Positions 1 through 6,156 of a stretch of DNA of 6,194 nt are shown here, one piece after another. A program made the translations under genes and the position numbers. Every line of letters begins with the position of its first letter. The first letter of the stretch is position 1. A model generated the notes under the pieces. It was not told the DNA's origin, made no database searches, and was given only the letters and a program-made list of their open reading frames with translations. Source of the DNA: an uncultured Eubacteriales bacterium (GTDB taxonomy: Bacteria > Bacillota > Clostridia > Oscillospirales > CAG-272). The stretch lies in NCBI GenBank assembly GCA_900321265.1, contig ONVJ01000050.1:1-6194 (forward strand), read 5' to 3'.

Positions 1-2
1 AG

Positions 3-1202
3 AGGATAGTCCAGAACGGCTCTCCGAATTCGGTCACCAGCTTCCTGCAGCGGCTGGGACGCTCGGGAAGGCGGGGTCAGCCGCCCGAGATGATGGAGGT
101 CTTCAGGGAGGAGAATCCCCTCCCGAACACCCCGCTGCCCCAGCTGATACCCTGGGAGCTCCTCAGGGCGATCGCCATCATTCAGCTTTACATAGAGGAA
201 AGGTTCATCGAGCCTCCCCACTTCAAGACGCTGCCCTTTTCGCTGGCATTTCACCAGACGCTGTCGGTGCTCGCGTCGTCGGGAGAGCTGAAGCCCTCGG
301 CGCTCGCCGACCGGATCCTGTCTCTCCCTCCGCTCACCGGGATATCCCGCGACGACTACCGGATGCTGATCATGTCGATGCTCGAGCATGACTTTCTTGA
401 GATGACCGAGGAAAAGGGGCTGATCGTCGGACTCGCCGGGGAGAGGCTGCTCTCGAGCTTTAAGTTCTACGCCGTATTCAAGGACAGCGAGGACTATACC
501 GTCAGAGCCGGCTCGGACGAGATCGGCACGATCACGACTCCTCCCCCGGTCGGCGACAGGTTCGCCCTTGCGGGCAGAGTCTGGGAGGTCGAGGAGCTCG
601 ACGTCGGGCGGAAGCTCATCTATGTTCACAAAGTCGACGGAAAGATGGAGATCTCCTGGCCCGGAGACTTCGGCGAGATACATACGAAGATCCTAAAAAG
701 GATGCGCCGCGTCCTTGAGGAGGACACGGTATATCCATATCTCATGCCCAACGCCCGGAAGCGCCTTGATGACGCGAGGCATCTTGCCGCCAACACCGGT
801 ATGCTGAAGAAATCGCTCGTCCATCTGGGAGGCTACACCTGGTGCATCTTCCCATGGCTCGGCACGAGGGCCTTCCGGACCTTCAGAAAATACATGACGG
901 CAAATGCCGGCCGTCTCGGGGTCAGCGGCGTTGAATTCGAGGGCTGCTGCTACATAACCTTCAAGCTCGAGGGGGGCAGCGGCAGATATCTCGTCCACAG
1001 AATGGCCGAGGACGCCGGCAGGAACGGAATCGACTGCATGTCGCTCGTCTCTCCCTCCGAGGATCCCGTGTTCGAGAAATACGACGGCAACATCCCTCCG
1101 ACACTGCTGAGGAAGGCGTATGCCGCCGACAGACTCGCCCCAGCCGAGGCGGCCGCCAGGATGGCGGAGATCGCCGACGAAATGGAAGGGGATCTGGGCT
1201 GA
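3..1202 (+). CDS. Lhr-like superfamily 2 DNA helicase, C-terminal part (5' truncated by window edge)
   Basis: This is the last 399 codons of an ATP-dependent helicase; the frame is open from base 3, so the true start lies upstream of the window. Fragment residues 16-23 read QRLGRSGR, helicase motif VI (Q-x-x-G-R-x-G-R, with the arginine fingers), here at bases 48-71. What follows fits the Lhr core: a helical, winged-helix-like region (about fragment residues 35-150), then a beta-barrel-like stretch with the pattern GTI...FALAGRVWEVEELD...IYV (about 174-210) and WPGD (about 219-222). In the Lhr family this module couples ATP hydrolysis to 3'-5' translocation on single-stranded DNA, and roles in DNA repair are proposed. 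A further segment with LGGYTWCIFPWLGTRAFRTF (about 274-293) resembles the end of shorter Firmicute Lhr-like helicases. The ATPase motifs I-V are not in the window. An ATG at 90 is only an internal methionine. The gene ends 46 bases before the DGOK gene, so the two could be cotranscribed. The family assignment is secure; the cellular role is inferred. Confidence 0.85.
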   Translation, partial: RIVQNGSPNSVTSFLQRLGRSGRRGQPPEMMEVFREENPLPNTPLPQLIPWELLRAIAIIQLYIEERFIEPPHFKTLPFSLAFHQTLSVLASSGELKPSALADRILSLPPLTGISRDDYRMLIMSMLEHDFLEMTEEKGLIVGLAGERLLSSFKFYAVFKDSEDYTVRAGSDEIGTITTPPPVGDRFALAGRVWEVEELDVGRKLIYVHKVDGKMEISWPGDFGEIHTKILKRMRRVLEEDTVYPYLMPNARKRLDDARHLAANTGMLKKSLVHLGGYTWCIFPWLGTRAFRTFRKYMTANAGRLGVSGVEFEGCCYITFKLEGGSGRYLVHRMAEDAGRNGIDCMSLVSPSEDPVFEKYDGNIPPTLLRKAYAADRLAPAEAAARMAEIADEMEGDLG

Positions 1203-1235
1203 AAAATCCCGCGCGGCGCCGCACAGTTGCCGCAG

Positions 1236-1241
1236 AAAGGG
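1236..1241 (+). promoter_or_regulatory. Ribosome binding site of the DGOK-family gene
   Basis: AAAGGG lies 7 bases before the ATG at 1249; a second AGGA at 1243-1246 is too close to be ideal. This supports 1249 as the start rather than an in-frame ATG at 1120 inside the helicase gene, because the DGOK family begins only a few residues before the D-x-G motif. Confidence 0.55.
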
Positions 1242-1248
1242 CAGGACA

Positions 1249-2262
1249 ATGACCGACAGTTTCATCTTCATCTCGGTCGACTGCGGATGTTCAAACATGC
1301 GCGCAAGACTGATGGAAAAGGGCAGATGCCTCGTCTCGTCAAGAAGACCGACGGGAGGCAGATCGACCGCCAGCACCGGGAACAACCTTGTCCTGAAGCA
1401 GGCGCTGCGGGAATGTCTCGCCGAGACGGTGGAAAAGAGCGGGCTTGCCGAAGCTGACATACCGATCGTCATGCTTTCGGGCACGATCACCTCCAACGTC
1501 GGCGTCTATCACGTTCATCACATCACCGCTCCCTGCGGGCCGACCGAGTCGGCTCACGGAGCCGAGACCGTTCTCCTTCCGGAGATCTCCGGCATACCGA
1601 TGCTCTTTATCCCGGGCGTCAGGACGATGCCGACGGGGAAAGAAAAGGGAAGGATCGAGGTGATCGATGCCTATGACTCGATGAGCGGCGAGGAGTGCGA
1701 GATATACGGCCTCGCGGAACTTCTCGGCCTTTCGGGCGCTTTTACCCTGACTCTGCCCGGCTCATACAACAAGGCCTGCCGTATCGACGCGGACGGAAGG
1801 ATAATATCCATAAGCACCGGAATGTGCGGCGAGTTCATGACCTCGATCGCGGAAAACAGCCTGCTCAAGATCACGCTCCCGCACCCTGTGATAAAGACTC
1901 TGATCCCCGACAAACTGCGGGAAGGCTACGACTATGCCGAAGCGCGTGGAGTTTCGACCGCTCTCGCGAAATCAAGGATACTATGCTGCAACAGCGGCTA
2001 TTCGCTTGACGAGGCGGGCAGCTTCTTCGCCGGCGCGTCGCTTCACTCTGATATCGGCGCTGCAATGAGAGAATACAGGCGGGGGAGTCCGCTCGTGATC
2101 GGAGGCATCGGGGCCTTCAGGGGCGCCTTCGGTATCCTCCTCCCGCACGCCGGAGCCGACCCCGCTGATATAATCGACGCGGGAGACGCCTTCTGCGAAG
2201 CCGCCTCCCCGGCGGGACAGCTGAAGGTCTACCGCGAGTACATCCGGCTTCACGGCGGCTGA
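1249..2262 (+). CDS. 2-dehydro-3-deoxygalactonokinase (DgoK/DGOK) family protein
   Basis: A 337-residue cytoplasmic protein of the DGOK family, whose characterised member DgoK phosphorylates 2-keto-3-deoxygalactonate in the De Ley-Doudoroff galactonate pathway. Blocks that align by eye with E. coli DgoK are VDCGCSNMR (residues 10-18, phosphate-binding D-x-G-x-S/T-N-x-R), SGTITSNVG (77-85; MAGMVGSNVG in E. coli), FIPGV (120-124), MSGEE (145-149; MRGEE), LPGSYNK (169-175; MPGTHCK), TGMCGEF (190-196; TGELHH region), FFAGA (259-263), VIGGIG (283-288) and GDAF (312-315). It is about 45 residues longer than E. coli DgoK (292), partly through a cysteine- and histidine-containing insert near residues 86-104. 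No aldolase, dehydratase, sugar transporter or regulator gene is adjacent, so the true substrate is open: 2-keto-3-deoxygalactonate, another keto-deoxy sugar acid, or something else. The start is chosen by the AAAGGG site and by family length. Family membership is firm; the exact reaction is not. Confidence 0.8.
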   Translation: MTDSFIFISVDCGCSNMRARLMEKGRCLVSSRRPTGGRSTASTGNNLVLKQALRECLAETVEKSGLAEADIPIVMLSGTITSNVGVYHVHHITAPCGPTESAHGAETVLLPEISGIPMLFIPGVRTMPTGKEKGRIEVIDAYDSMSGEECEIYGLAELLGLSGAFTLTLPGSYNKACRIDADGRIISISTGMCGEFMTSIAENSLLKITLPHPVIKTLIPDKLREGYDYAEARGVSTALAKSRILCCNSGYSLDEAGSFFAGASLHSDIGAAMREYRRGSPLVIGGIGAFRGAFGILLPHAGADPADIIDAGDAFCEAASPAGQLKVYREYIRLHGG

Positions 2263-2270
2263 AGATATTC

Positions 2271-2311
2271 CCGCCGCGGCTTCAGGGCATCCGCAGATGC
2301 TCCACGGGCGG
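2271..2311 (+). other. Hairpin downstream of the DGOK-family gene
   Basis: GGGCATC (2285-2291) pairs with GATGCTC (2296-2302) around a CGCA loop, seven pairs with one G-T wobble. An outer CCGCC (2271-2275) can pair with GGCGG (2307-2311). There is no T-run after it, so it is not a convincing rho-independent terminator; it may be an attenuating or mRNA-stabilising structure. An 8-base direct repeat TTCAGGGC occurs at 2281-2288 and 2312-2319. Confidence 0.35.
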
Positions 2312-2318
2312 TTCAGGG

Positions 2319-2348
2319 CTGACATTAAACGCAAAAACAGGTTATTCA
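2319..2348 (+). promoter_or_regulatory. Possible weak promoter before the acyltransferase gene
   Basis: CTGACA (2319-2324, 5 of 6 matches to TTGACA) is followed after 18 bases by TATTCA (2343-2348, 3 of 6 matches to TATAAT). It lies in the most AT-rich stretch of the 108-base gap between the DGOK and acyltransferase genes. The -10 match is poor, so this is only a candidate for an internal promoter of the acyltransferase-symporter pair. Confidence 0.22.
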
Positions 2349-2356
2349 TTCGGAAA

Positions 2357-2363
2357 AGAGGAG
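2357..2363 (+). promoter_or_regulatory. Strong ribosome binding site that decides a TTG start
   Basis: AGAGGAG lies exactly 7 bases before TTG at 2371. No ATG is found in frame until codon 139, inside the acyltransferase core beyond the catalytic histidine, so TTG 2371 is the credible start. Confidence 0.75.
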
Positions 2364-2370
2364 TCCCGGC

Positions 2371-3678
2371 TTGTTCAGAAAACGCAACGTAAAAAGAATA
2401 GTCAAAAAAGAGACCCGCGTCAGGACAAGGGTCGAAAAGGTATCCGACAGACCGGTAAGGAAAAAGGTCTCCCGCTGGATCCATACGAGGCATTATTTCG
2501 TCAGAAACTTTTTTGCTCCCTTCTTCTGGATCTGGTCGAGGCTGGTATACAATATCAGGATCGAGAAATTCAAGGACGCCAAAAAGAGGGGGCACCTGGT
2601 GCTTTTCAACCATCAGACATCCTTCGACCAGTTTTTCGTCGGGCTTGCCTTCAGCGTGCCGGTCTATTATGTGGCGTCTGAGGATCTCTTCTCGAACGGA
2701 TTCGTCTCAAAGCTTCTGCAGTATTATCTCGCTCCCATCCCGATCAACAAATCGGCCGCCGACCTGCGAGCCGTCATCAACTGCATGAAGGTCGCCTCAG
2801 AGGGGGGAACGCTTGCGCTCGCTCCCGAAGGGAACCGCACCTACAGCGGAAGGACTGTCCATATTAAGCCGTCGATCGCGGCGCTCGTCAAGAAGCTCAA
2901 ACTGCCGGTCGCATTTTTCCGGATCGAGGGCGGATACGGTGTACAGCCGAGATGGAGCGACGTCAACCGCCGAGGCAGGATGAAAGCCGGAGTCTCAAGA
3001 GTCCTTGAGCCGGATGAGTATCTGGCTATGAGCGACGAGGAGCTCTATTCGGTCATTTGCAGCGAGCTCTATGTCGACGAGGCCCGGGTGACCGGGAAAT
3101 TCACTCACCGCAAGAGAGCCGAGTATCTTGAGAGAGTCATATACATCTGCCCCGAATGCGGGCTTTCGGAATTCGAGAGCAGCGGCTGCCGGCTCACATG
3201 CAAGAGATGCGGACTGACCGCCGAGTATCTGCCCACGAAGGAGCTTTCCTTCATAAAGGGCAGCGCAGACTTCAGGTTCGTCGCCGACTGGTACGACTGG
3301 CAGGAAAAATATATCAACTCGATCGATCCCGCCGATTTCGGCGAGGAGCCGGTCTATACCGATCACGCGAGAGTCTCTCTCGTCGTTGTGGCGAGATACA
3401 AGAAAAAGCTCTGCGACCGCGCGGAGATCAGGTTATACGGAAACCGTATCGAGATCAACTGCAGCCCCGCCGAAAAGCTCGTCTTCGACTTCGGCGGCGG
3501 CGGGTCGGTGACCGCGCTCGGACGCAACAAGATGAATCTCCGCTTCGGCGGCAACATCTATCAGATAAAGGGAAACAGCCGTTTCAATCCGGTAAAATAC
3601 ATGAATCTGTTCTACAGATACCGCAATCTTCACGTCGGGGGTAATTCGCAAAATGACTCTGAATTTCTGGGACTCTGA
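2371..3678 (+). CDS. PlsC-like 1-acyl-glycerol-3-phosphate acyltransferase with C-terminal zinc ribbon
   Basis: A 435-residue protein likely to transfer an acyl chain to lysophosphatidic acid or a related lysolipid at the inner face of the membrane. The acyltransferase core (about residues 60-215) carries the catalytic H-x4-D motif NHQTSFD (H81, D86), an APIPINKSAA segment (121-130) and the acceptor-binding motif APEGNRTYSG (151-160; E153-G154 and R156 match the family's EGTR). Before it, residues 1-40 are very basic (17 Lys/Arg), and an aromatic stretch (about 47-61) may dip into the membrane. After it come a zinc ribbon, CPEC (260-263) and C277-K-R-C280, and a beta-rich end domain (about 330-425) with a G-R-N-K-M-N-L-R-F...Y-Q-I-K-G-N-S-R-F-N pattern, resembling a PH-like fold. 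Typical PlsC is about 240 residues, so roughly 200 are extra. I recall similar long versions in Clostridia. Start is TTG with a strong AGAGGAG site. The last 26 bases overlap the symporter gene. The acyltransferase call is firm; substrate and role of the added domains are inferred. Confidence 0.82.
   Translation: MFRKRNVKRIVKKETRVRTRVEKVSDRPVRKKVSRWIHTRHYFVRNFFAPFFWIWSRLVYNIRIEKFKDAKKRGHLVLFNHQTSFDQFFVGLAFSVPVYYVASEDLFSNGFVSKLLQYYLAPIPINKSAADLRAVINCMKVASEGGTLALAPEGNRTYSGRTVHIKPSIAALVKKLKLPVAFFRIEGGYGVQPRWSDVNRRGRMKAGVSRVLEPDEYLAMSDEELYSVICSELYVDEARVTGKFTHRKRAEYLERVIYICPECGLSEFESSGCRLTCKRCGLTAEYLPTKELSFIKGSADFRFVADWYDWQEKYINSIDPADFGEEPVYTDHARVSLVVVARYKKKLCDRAEIRLYGNRIEINCSPAEKLVFDFGGGGSVTALGRNKMNLRFGGNIYQIKGNSRFNPVKYMNLFYRYRNLHVGGNSQNDSEFLGL
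3637..3641 (+). promoter_or_regulatory. Weak ribosome binding site of the symporter gene, inside the acyltransferase gene
   Basis: A GGGGG run lies 11 bases before ATG 3653, a poor and distant Shine-Dalgarno match. Because the start sits within the upstream coding sequence, translation of the symporter probably depends on ribosomes finishing the acyltransferase. Confidence 0.35.
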
Positions 3679-5077
3679 AGCCTGGGGGCTTATCAATCTG
3701 ACAGGCGTGCTGCTCGTCAGCCTTCTGCTTGCCAACCTCATCAAAAAATCTGTCGGATTTCTGAGAAGATCTCTCATTCCGACGTCGGTCCTCGGGGGCC
3801 TCATGCTCCTTATCGTTGCCGTCCTGTATGAAAAGCTCGGCGACGGATCGTCGATCTTCGACACCGCCTTCTTCGGCGGAGGCGGCACCGCCGAGCTCGA
3901 GGTTCTTACATATCACTGCCTGGCGCTCGGGTTCATCGCCGTCACCTTCAAGCCTTCGGGAAGGGCGCTCACCCGCAAGCGGAGCTCCGAGGTCTTCAAT
4001 ACCGGAGTGACGACGGTATCCGGCTATCTTATCCAGGGAATTCTCGGCATGGCGATCACGCTTGTCGCAGCCAACTTCATAACCGGGCTGCTCCCGGCTG
4101 CCGGCGTTCTGCTCCCCTTCGGATACGGACAGGGAACCGGACAGGCGCTCAACTGGGGCAGCGTTTACGAGAACGACTACGGCTTTACCGGCGGACGCAG
4201 CTTCGGTCTGACGGTCGCGGCTCTCGGCTTTCTGTCGGCGTCGATCGGCGGCGTTATCCACCTCAACATCCTCCGCCACAGGCGGAAGATCAAGGCGGCC
4301 GACGAGGAGGACGAGAACAAGGCGCTTCTTTATCAGGAGGTGGCCTCTGCCGACGAGATACCCGTCGGAGGATCGATGGACAAGCTGACCGTCCAGATCG
4401 CGCTCGTCGCAGGCGTCTACGTCATATGCGGAGTCCTGATGAAGCTGCTCGGCGGCCTCGCGGAGGGGCTCAAATCGACGATATACGGCTTCAACTTCCT
4501 CTTCGGAGTGCTCATGGCGACTCTCATCAAATTCCTGAACAACCTGCTCAGGAAGAAGGGCGTCATCAAAAAGCAGTATATCAGCGGCTTTTTGATGGCG
4601 AGGATCAGCGGGTTCTTCTTCGATCTGATGATCGTCGCCGGCATCGCCGCCATTAAGATCAGCGTCCTCAAGGACTACTGGCCGGTCATCATCATCATGG
4701 GCCTCGTCGGCGCTTTCGCGACCTATTTCTATATCAGATTCATTTGCCGGAAGATGTTCCCGGAATACTCCGAGGAGCAGTTCCTCGTCATGTACGGGAT
4801 GCTCACCGGGACGGCGTCGACCGGAATGATCCTGCTTCGCGAGATCGATCCCGCCTTCGACACGCCCGCCGCCGAGAACCTCGTCTATCAGAATCTTCCG
4901 GCGATCGTCTTCGGCTTCCCGATGATGCTGCTGGCTTCTCTCGCGCCTAAGAGCCCGATGCTTACATTCTTTATCCTCATCGGTTTCTTCGCCGTGATGA
5001 ACGGCATACTTCTTGCATCCTATTTCATAGGCAAAAAGCACGCCGAAAAGAACACCGAAGAAAAAGCGGAGGAGTGA
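3653..5077 (+). CDS. Sodium/glutamate symporter-like membrane transporter (GltS/ESS family)
   Basis: A 474-residue polytopic membrane protein with about 12 hydrophobic segments, roughly at residues 11-30, 40-60, 84-98, 118-140, 142-158, 184-206, 244-268, 276-297, 310-336, 342-362, 376-432 (two) and 434-458. It fits the ESS (glutamate:Na+ symporter) family, whose fold is two inverted halves, each with a glycine-rich broken region in the transport path. I see these as GYGQGTGQALNWG (157-169) and GMLTGTASTGMILLREIDP (382-400). A hydrophilic, charged linker of about 37 residues (207-243) separates the halves, and the C-terminal tail (461-474) is Lys/Glu-rich. It is some 70 residues longer than E. 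coli GltS (401), mostly through the linker and tail. Glutamate import with Na+ is the family's known activity, but the substrate here cannot be read from sequence. The start at 3653 overlaps the end of the acyltransferase gene by 26 bases in another frame, suggesting translational coupling. A strong terminator follows 7 bases after the stop. Confidence 0.75.
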   Translation: MTLNFWDSEAWGLINLTGVLLVSLLLANLIKKSVGFLRRSLIPTSVLGGLMLLIVAVLYEKLGDGSSIFDTAFFGGGGTAELEVLTYHCLALGFIAVTFKPSGRALTRKRSSEVFNTGVTTVSGYLIQGILGMAITLVAANFITGLLPAAGVLLPFGYGQGTGQALNWGSVYENDYGFTGGRSFGLTVAALGFLSASIGGVIHLNILRHRRKIKAADEEDENKALLYQEVASADEIPVGGSMDKLTVQIALVAGVYVICGVLMKLLGGLAEGLKSTIYGFNFLFGVLMATLIKFLNNLLRKKGVIKKQYISGFLMARISGFFFDLMIVAGIAAIKISVLKDYWPVIIIMGLVGAFATYFYIRFICRKMFPEYSEEQFLVMYGMLTGTASTGMILLREIDPAFDTPAAENLVYQNLPAIVFGFPMMLLASLAPKSPMLTFFILIGFFAVMNGILLASYFIGKKHAEKNTEEKAEE

Positions 5078-5084
5078 TCCGCGG

Positions 5085-5130
5085 GGGGCTGCCGGTAAAG
5101 CTTTGCTTTCCGGGCAGCCCCTGGTGTTTT
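5085..5130 (+). terminator. Rho-independent terminator after the symporter gene
   Basis: GGGGCTGCC (5085-5093) pairs perfectly with GGCAGCCCC (5113-5121). The stem continues inward as GG-AAAGC (5094-5101, T5096 bulged) with GCTTT-CC (5105-5111, G5112 bulged), closing on a TTT loop. TGGTGTTTT follows. The long GC stem and the trailing TTTT, starting a few bases past the symporter stop, make this the likely end of the upstream transcription unit. Confidence 0.8.
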
Positions 5131-5141
5131 ATGAATCGATT

Positions 5142-5169
5142 TCCCCGCGCCTGTGATCGGGAGCGGGGA
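5142..5169 (+). other. Hairpin overlapping the ribosome-binding region of the GNAT gene
   Basis: TCCCCGC (5142-5148) is a perfect inverted repeat of GCGGGGA (5163-5169), with a 14-base loop. The right arm reaches into the purine-rich tract before ATG 5184. It is not followed by a T-run, so it is not a terminator for the + strand; it could tune translation or mRNA stability. Confidence 0.4.
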
Positions 5170-5180
5170 GGGAAGAGGGA
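5165..5180 (+). promoter_or_regulatory. Purine-rich ribosome binding region of the GNAT gene
   Basis: An unbroken purine tract GGGGAGGGAAGAGGGA precedes ATG 5184. GAGGG (5175-5179) lies 4 bases and GGGAGGG (5166-5172) 11 bases from the start. Either could pair with 16S rRNA; together they support this start codon. Confidence 0.6.
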
Positions 5181-5183
5181 AAG

Positions 5184-6128
5184 ATGAAGATAAGACCATA
5201 TGTCGGCCGGGACACCCGTGGGCTGCTTGAGCTCTGGAACTCGGCGCATCCGTCGGAGTCTCTGACGATCGAGAGGATGGCAAAGCTGATCTTCCTCGAC
5301 TGCAACTTTTCCCCGGAGGATCTTCTTGTGGCGGTCGGCGACGAAGACCGGGGACCGGTCGGTATGGCTTACTGCCCGCACAGGTATTTCGCCGTCGGAA
5401 AAGACGGGGACAGGGATGAAAAAAAGGGCTTCATAACCTATTTCGCGGTCGCCGGCGACTGCTTCGACGAAGTCGGGCGGATGCTGCTTTCAGCCTGCGA
5501 GGAGCACCACAGAAAAGGCGGGAGGAACTTCCTCACGACCGCCTACAGTCCGCTCTATCTCACGCAGGGGTTTGAATCGGGGGAGGAGAACTATATCCGG
5601 CTGTTCGGATCCTTCGGCTATTCTTCGTTCAGAAGCTATAAACGGTCGGCGGATCTCTCGTCCTACAGCCTCCCCGGCTCATACGCCGAAAAGAGAAGAA
5701 GACTCGAGTGTGAAGGCATCGCGATCGGTCCGCTGACATATGAATATCTTCCGGAATTCCTCGATCCCGCTGCCGCCTTTTCAAGCCCGGGATGGTCCTG
5801 GGAGTTCAGGATCCGCCTTTCTGCCGACACCGATCTTGAAAAGGCCCGCGTCGCCGTCTGCGGAGGGCATTTGATCGGCGGCTGCATATTCGGCGACCCG
5901 AACAGCGACGAAGGCAGGTTCGGCCCTCTTGGCGTTTCTCCGGCCTTCAGGGGCCGCGGTGTAGGCGGAGTCCTGTTCGCCGACTGCCTCGAGACCATGA
6001 AGAGGCGGGGAATTAAAAAAGCCTGGGCGCAGTGGACTCCCGGGGAAGGCCCGGCGCACGCTCTCTACGAAAAAGCCGGCTTCGGGATCGAGGCCTGTTT
6101 CGTGAGCTTCAGGAAGGAACTGAAATAG
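5184..6128 (+). CDS. Tandem GNAT-family N-acetyltransferase
   Basis: A 314-residue soluble protein made of two GNAT (GCN5-related acetyltransferase) folds. The C-terminal half (about 176-314) is canonical: a beta strand RFGPLGV (245-251) leads into the acetyl-CoA pyrophosphate loop RGRGVGG (256-262, R-x-x-G-x-G), and YEKAGF (295-300) supplies the tyrosine often used as general acid. The N-terminal half (about 1-160) keeps the outline, with a strand around FITYFAV (83-89), a helix and FGSFGY (141-146), but its loop GDCFDEVG (91-98) lacks R-x-x-G-x-G/A, so it probably does not bind acetyl-CoA and may instead shape the acceptor site. Such one-active, one-degenerate pairs are known among bacterial GNATs, including mycothiol synthase, but nothing here points to that substrate. 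The acceptor (small molecule, antibiotic or protein) is unknown. The gene lies after a strong terminator, so it is likely transcribed separately from the symporter, although I see no good promoter in the 5131-5183 gap. Confidence 0.85.
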   Translation: MKIRPYVGRDTRGLLELWNSAHPSESLTIERMAKLIFLDCNFSPEDLLVAVGDEDRGPVGMAYCPHRYFAVGKDGDRDEKKGFITYFAVAGDCFDEVGRMLLSACEEHHRKGGRNFLTTAYSPLYLTQGFESGEENYIRLFGSFGYSSFRSYKRSADLSSYSLPGSYAEKRRRLECEGIAIGPLTYEYLPEFLDPAAAFSSPGWSWEFRIRLSADTDLEKARVAVCGGHLIGGCIFGDPNSDEGRFGPLGVSPAFRGRGVGGVLFADCLETMKRRGIKKAWAQWTPGEGPAHALYEKAGFGIEACFVSFRKELK

Positions 6129-6129
6129 A

Positions 6130-6156
6130 AAAAGGTTCCGACAAAAATTGCGGAAC
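6130..6156 (-). terminator. Small hairpin with a - strand T-tract, possible convergent or bidirectional terminator
   Basis: GTTCCG (6135-6140) and CGGAAC (6151-6156) form a perfect 6-base stem with a 10-base loop, just after the GNAT stop. Read on the - strand the stem is followed by CTTTTTCTATTT, the layout of a rho-independent terminator; on the + strand the bases after the stem (GCTAAAG) hold no T-run. It may therefore end a leftward gene beyond the right edge and serve the GNAT gene only weakly. The stem is short. Confidence 0.4.

Noticed and set aside
1120..1248. An upstream in-frame ATG that would extend the DGOK protein by 43 residues
   Set aside because: It would overlap the helicase by 83 bases, the extra residues are a Pro/Arg-rich out-of-frame reading of the helicase end, and the DGOK family starts only a few residues before D-x-G. 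ATG 1249 has its own ribosome binding site.
693..1496. A 267-codon open frame on the - strand across the helicase-DGOK junction
   Set aside because: It covers two well-supported + strand genes and the gap between them, shows no family motif, and is explained by codon bias in GC-rich DNA.
2263..2370. Possible rho-independent terminator or riboswitch between the DGOK and acyltransferase genes
   Set aside because: The hairpin at 2271-2311 has no T-run, and 108 bases hold no aptamer pattern I recognise; I kept it only as an unexplained hairpin.
3156..3644. A 162-codon Arg-rich open frame on the + strand inside the acyltransferase gene
   Set aside because: It is a frame-shifted shadow: the main frame there holds the zinc-ribbon cysteines and the conserved end domain, and the alternative reading is arginine-rich with no domain.
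3584..5041. A 485-codon open frame on the - strand, opposite the symporter gene
   Set aside because: Its codons lie in exact register with the sense codons, so it stays open simply because the symporter gene avoids TTA, CTA and TCA codons. The translation is charged and low-complexity (runs of D, E, R, H) with no recognisable domain, while the + strand gives a clear transporter.
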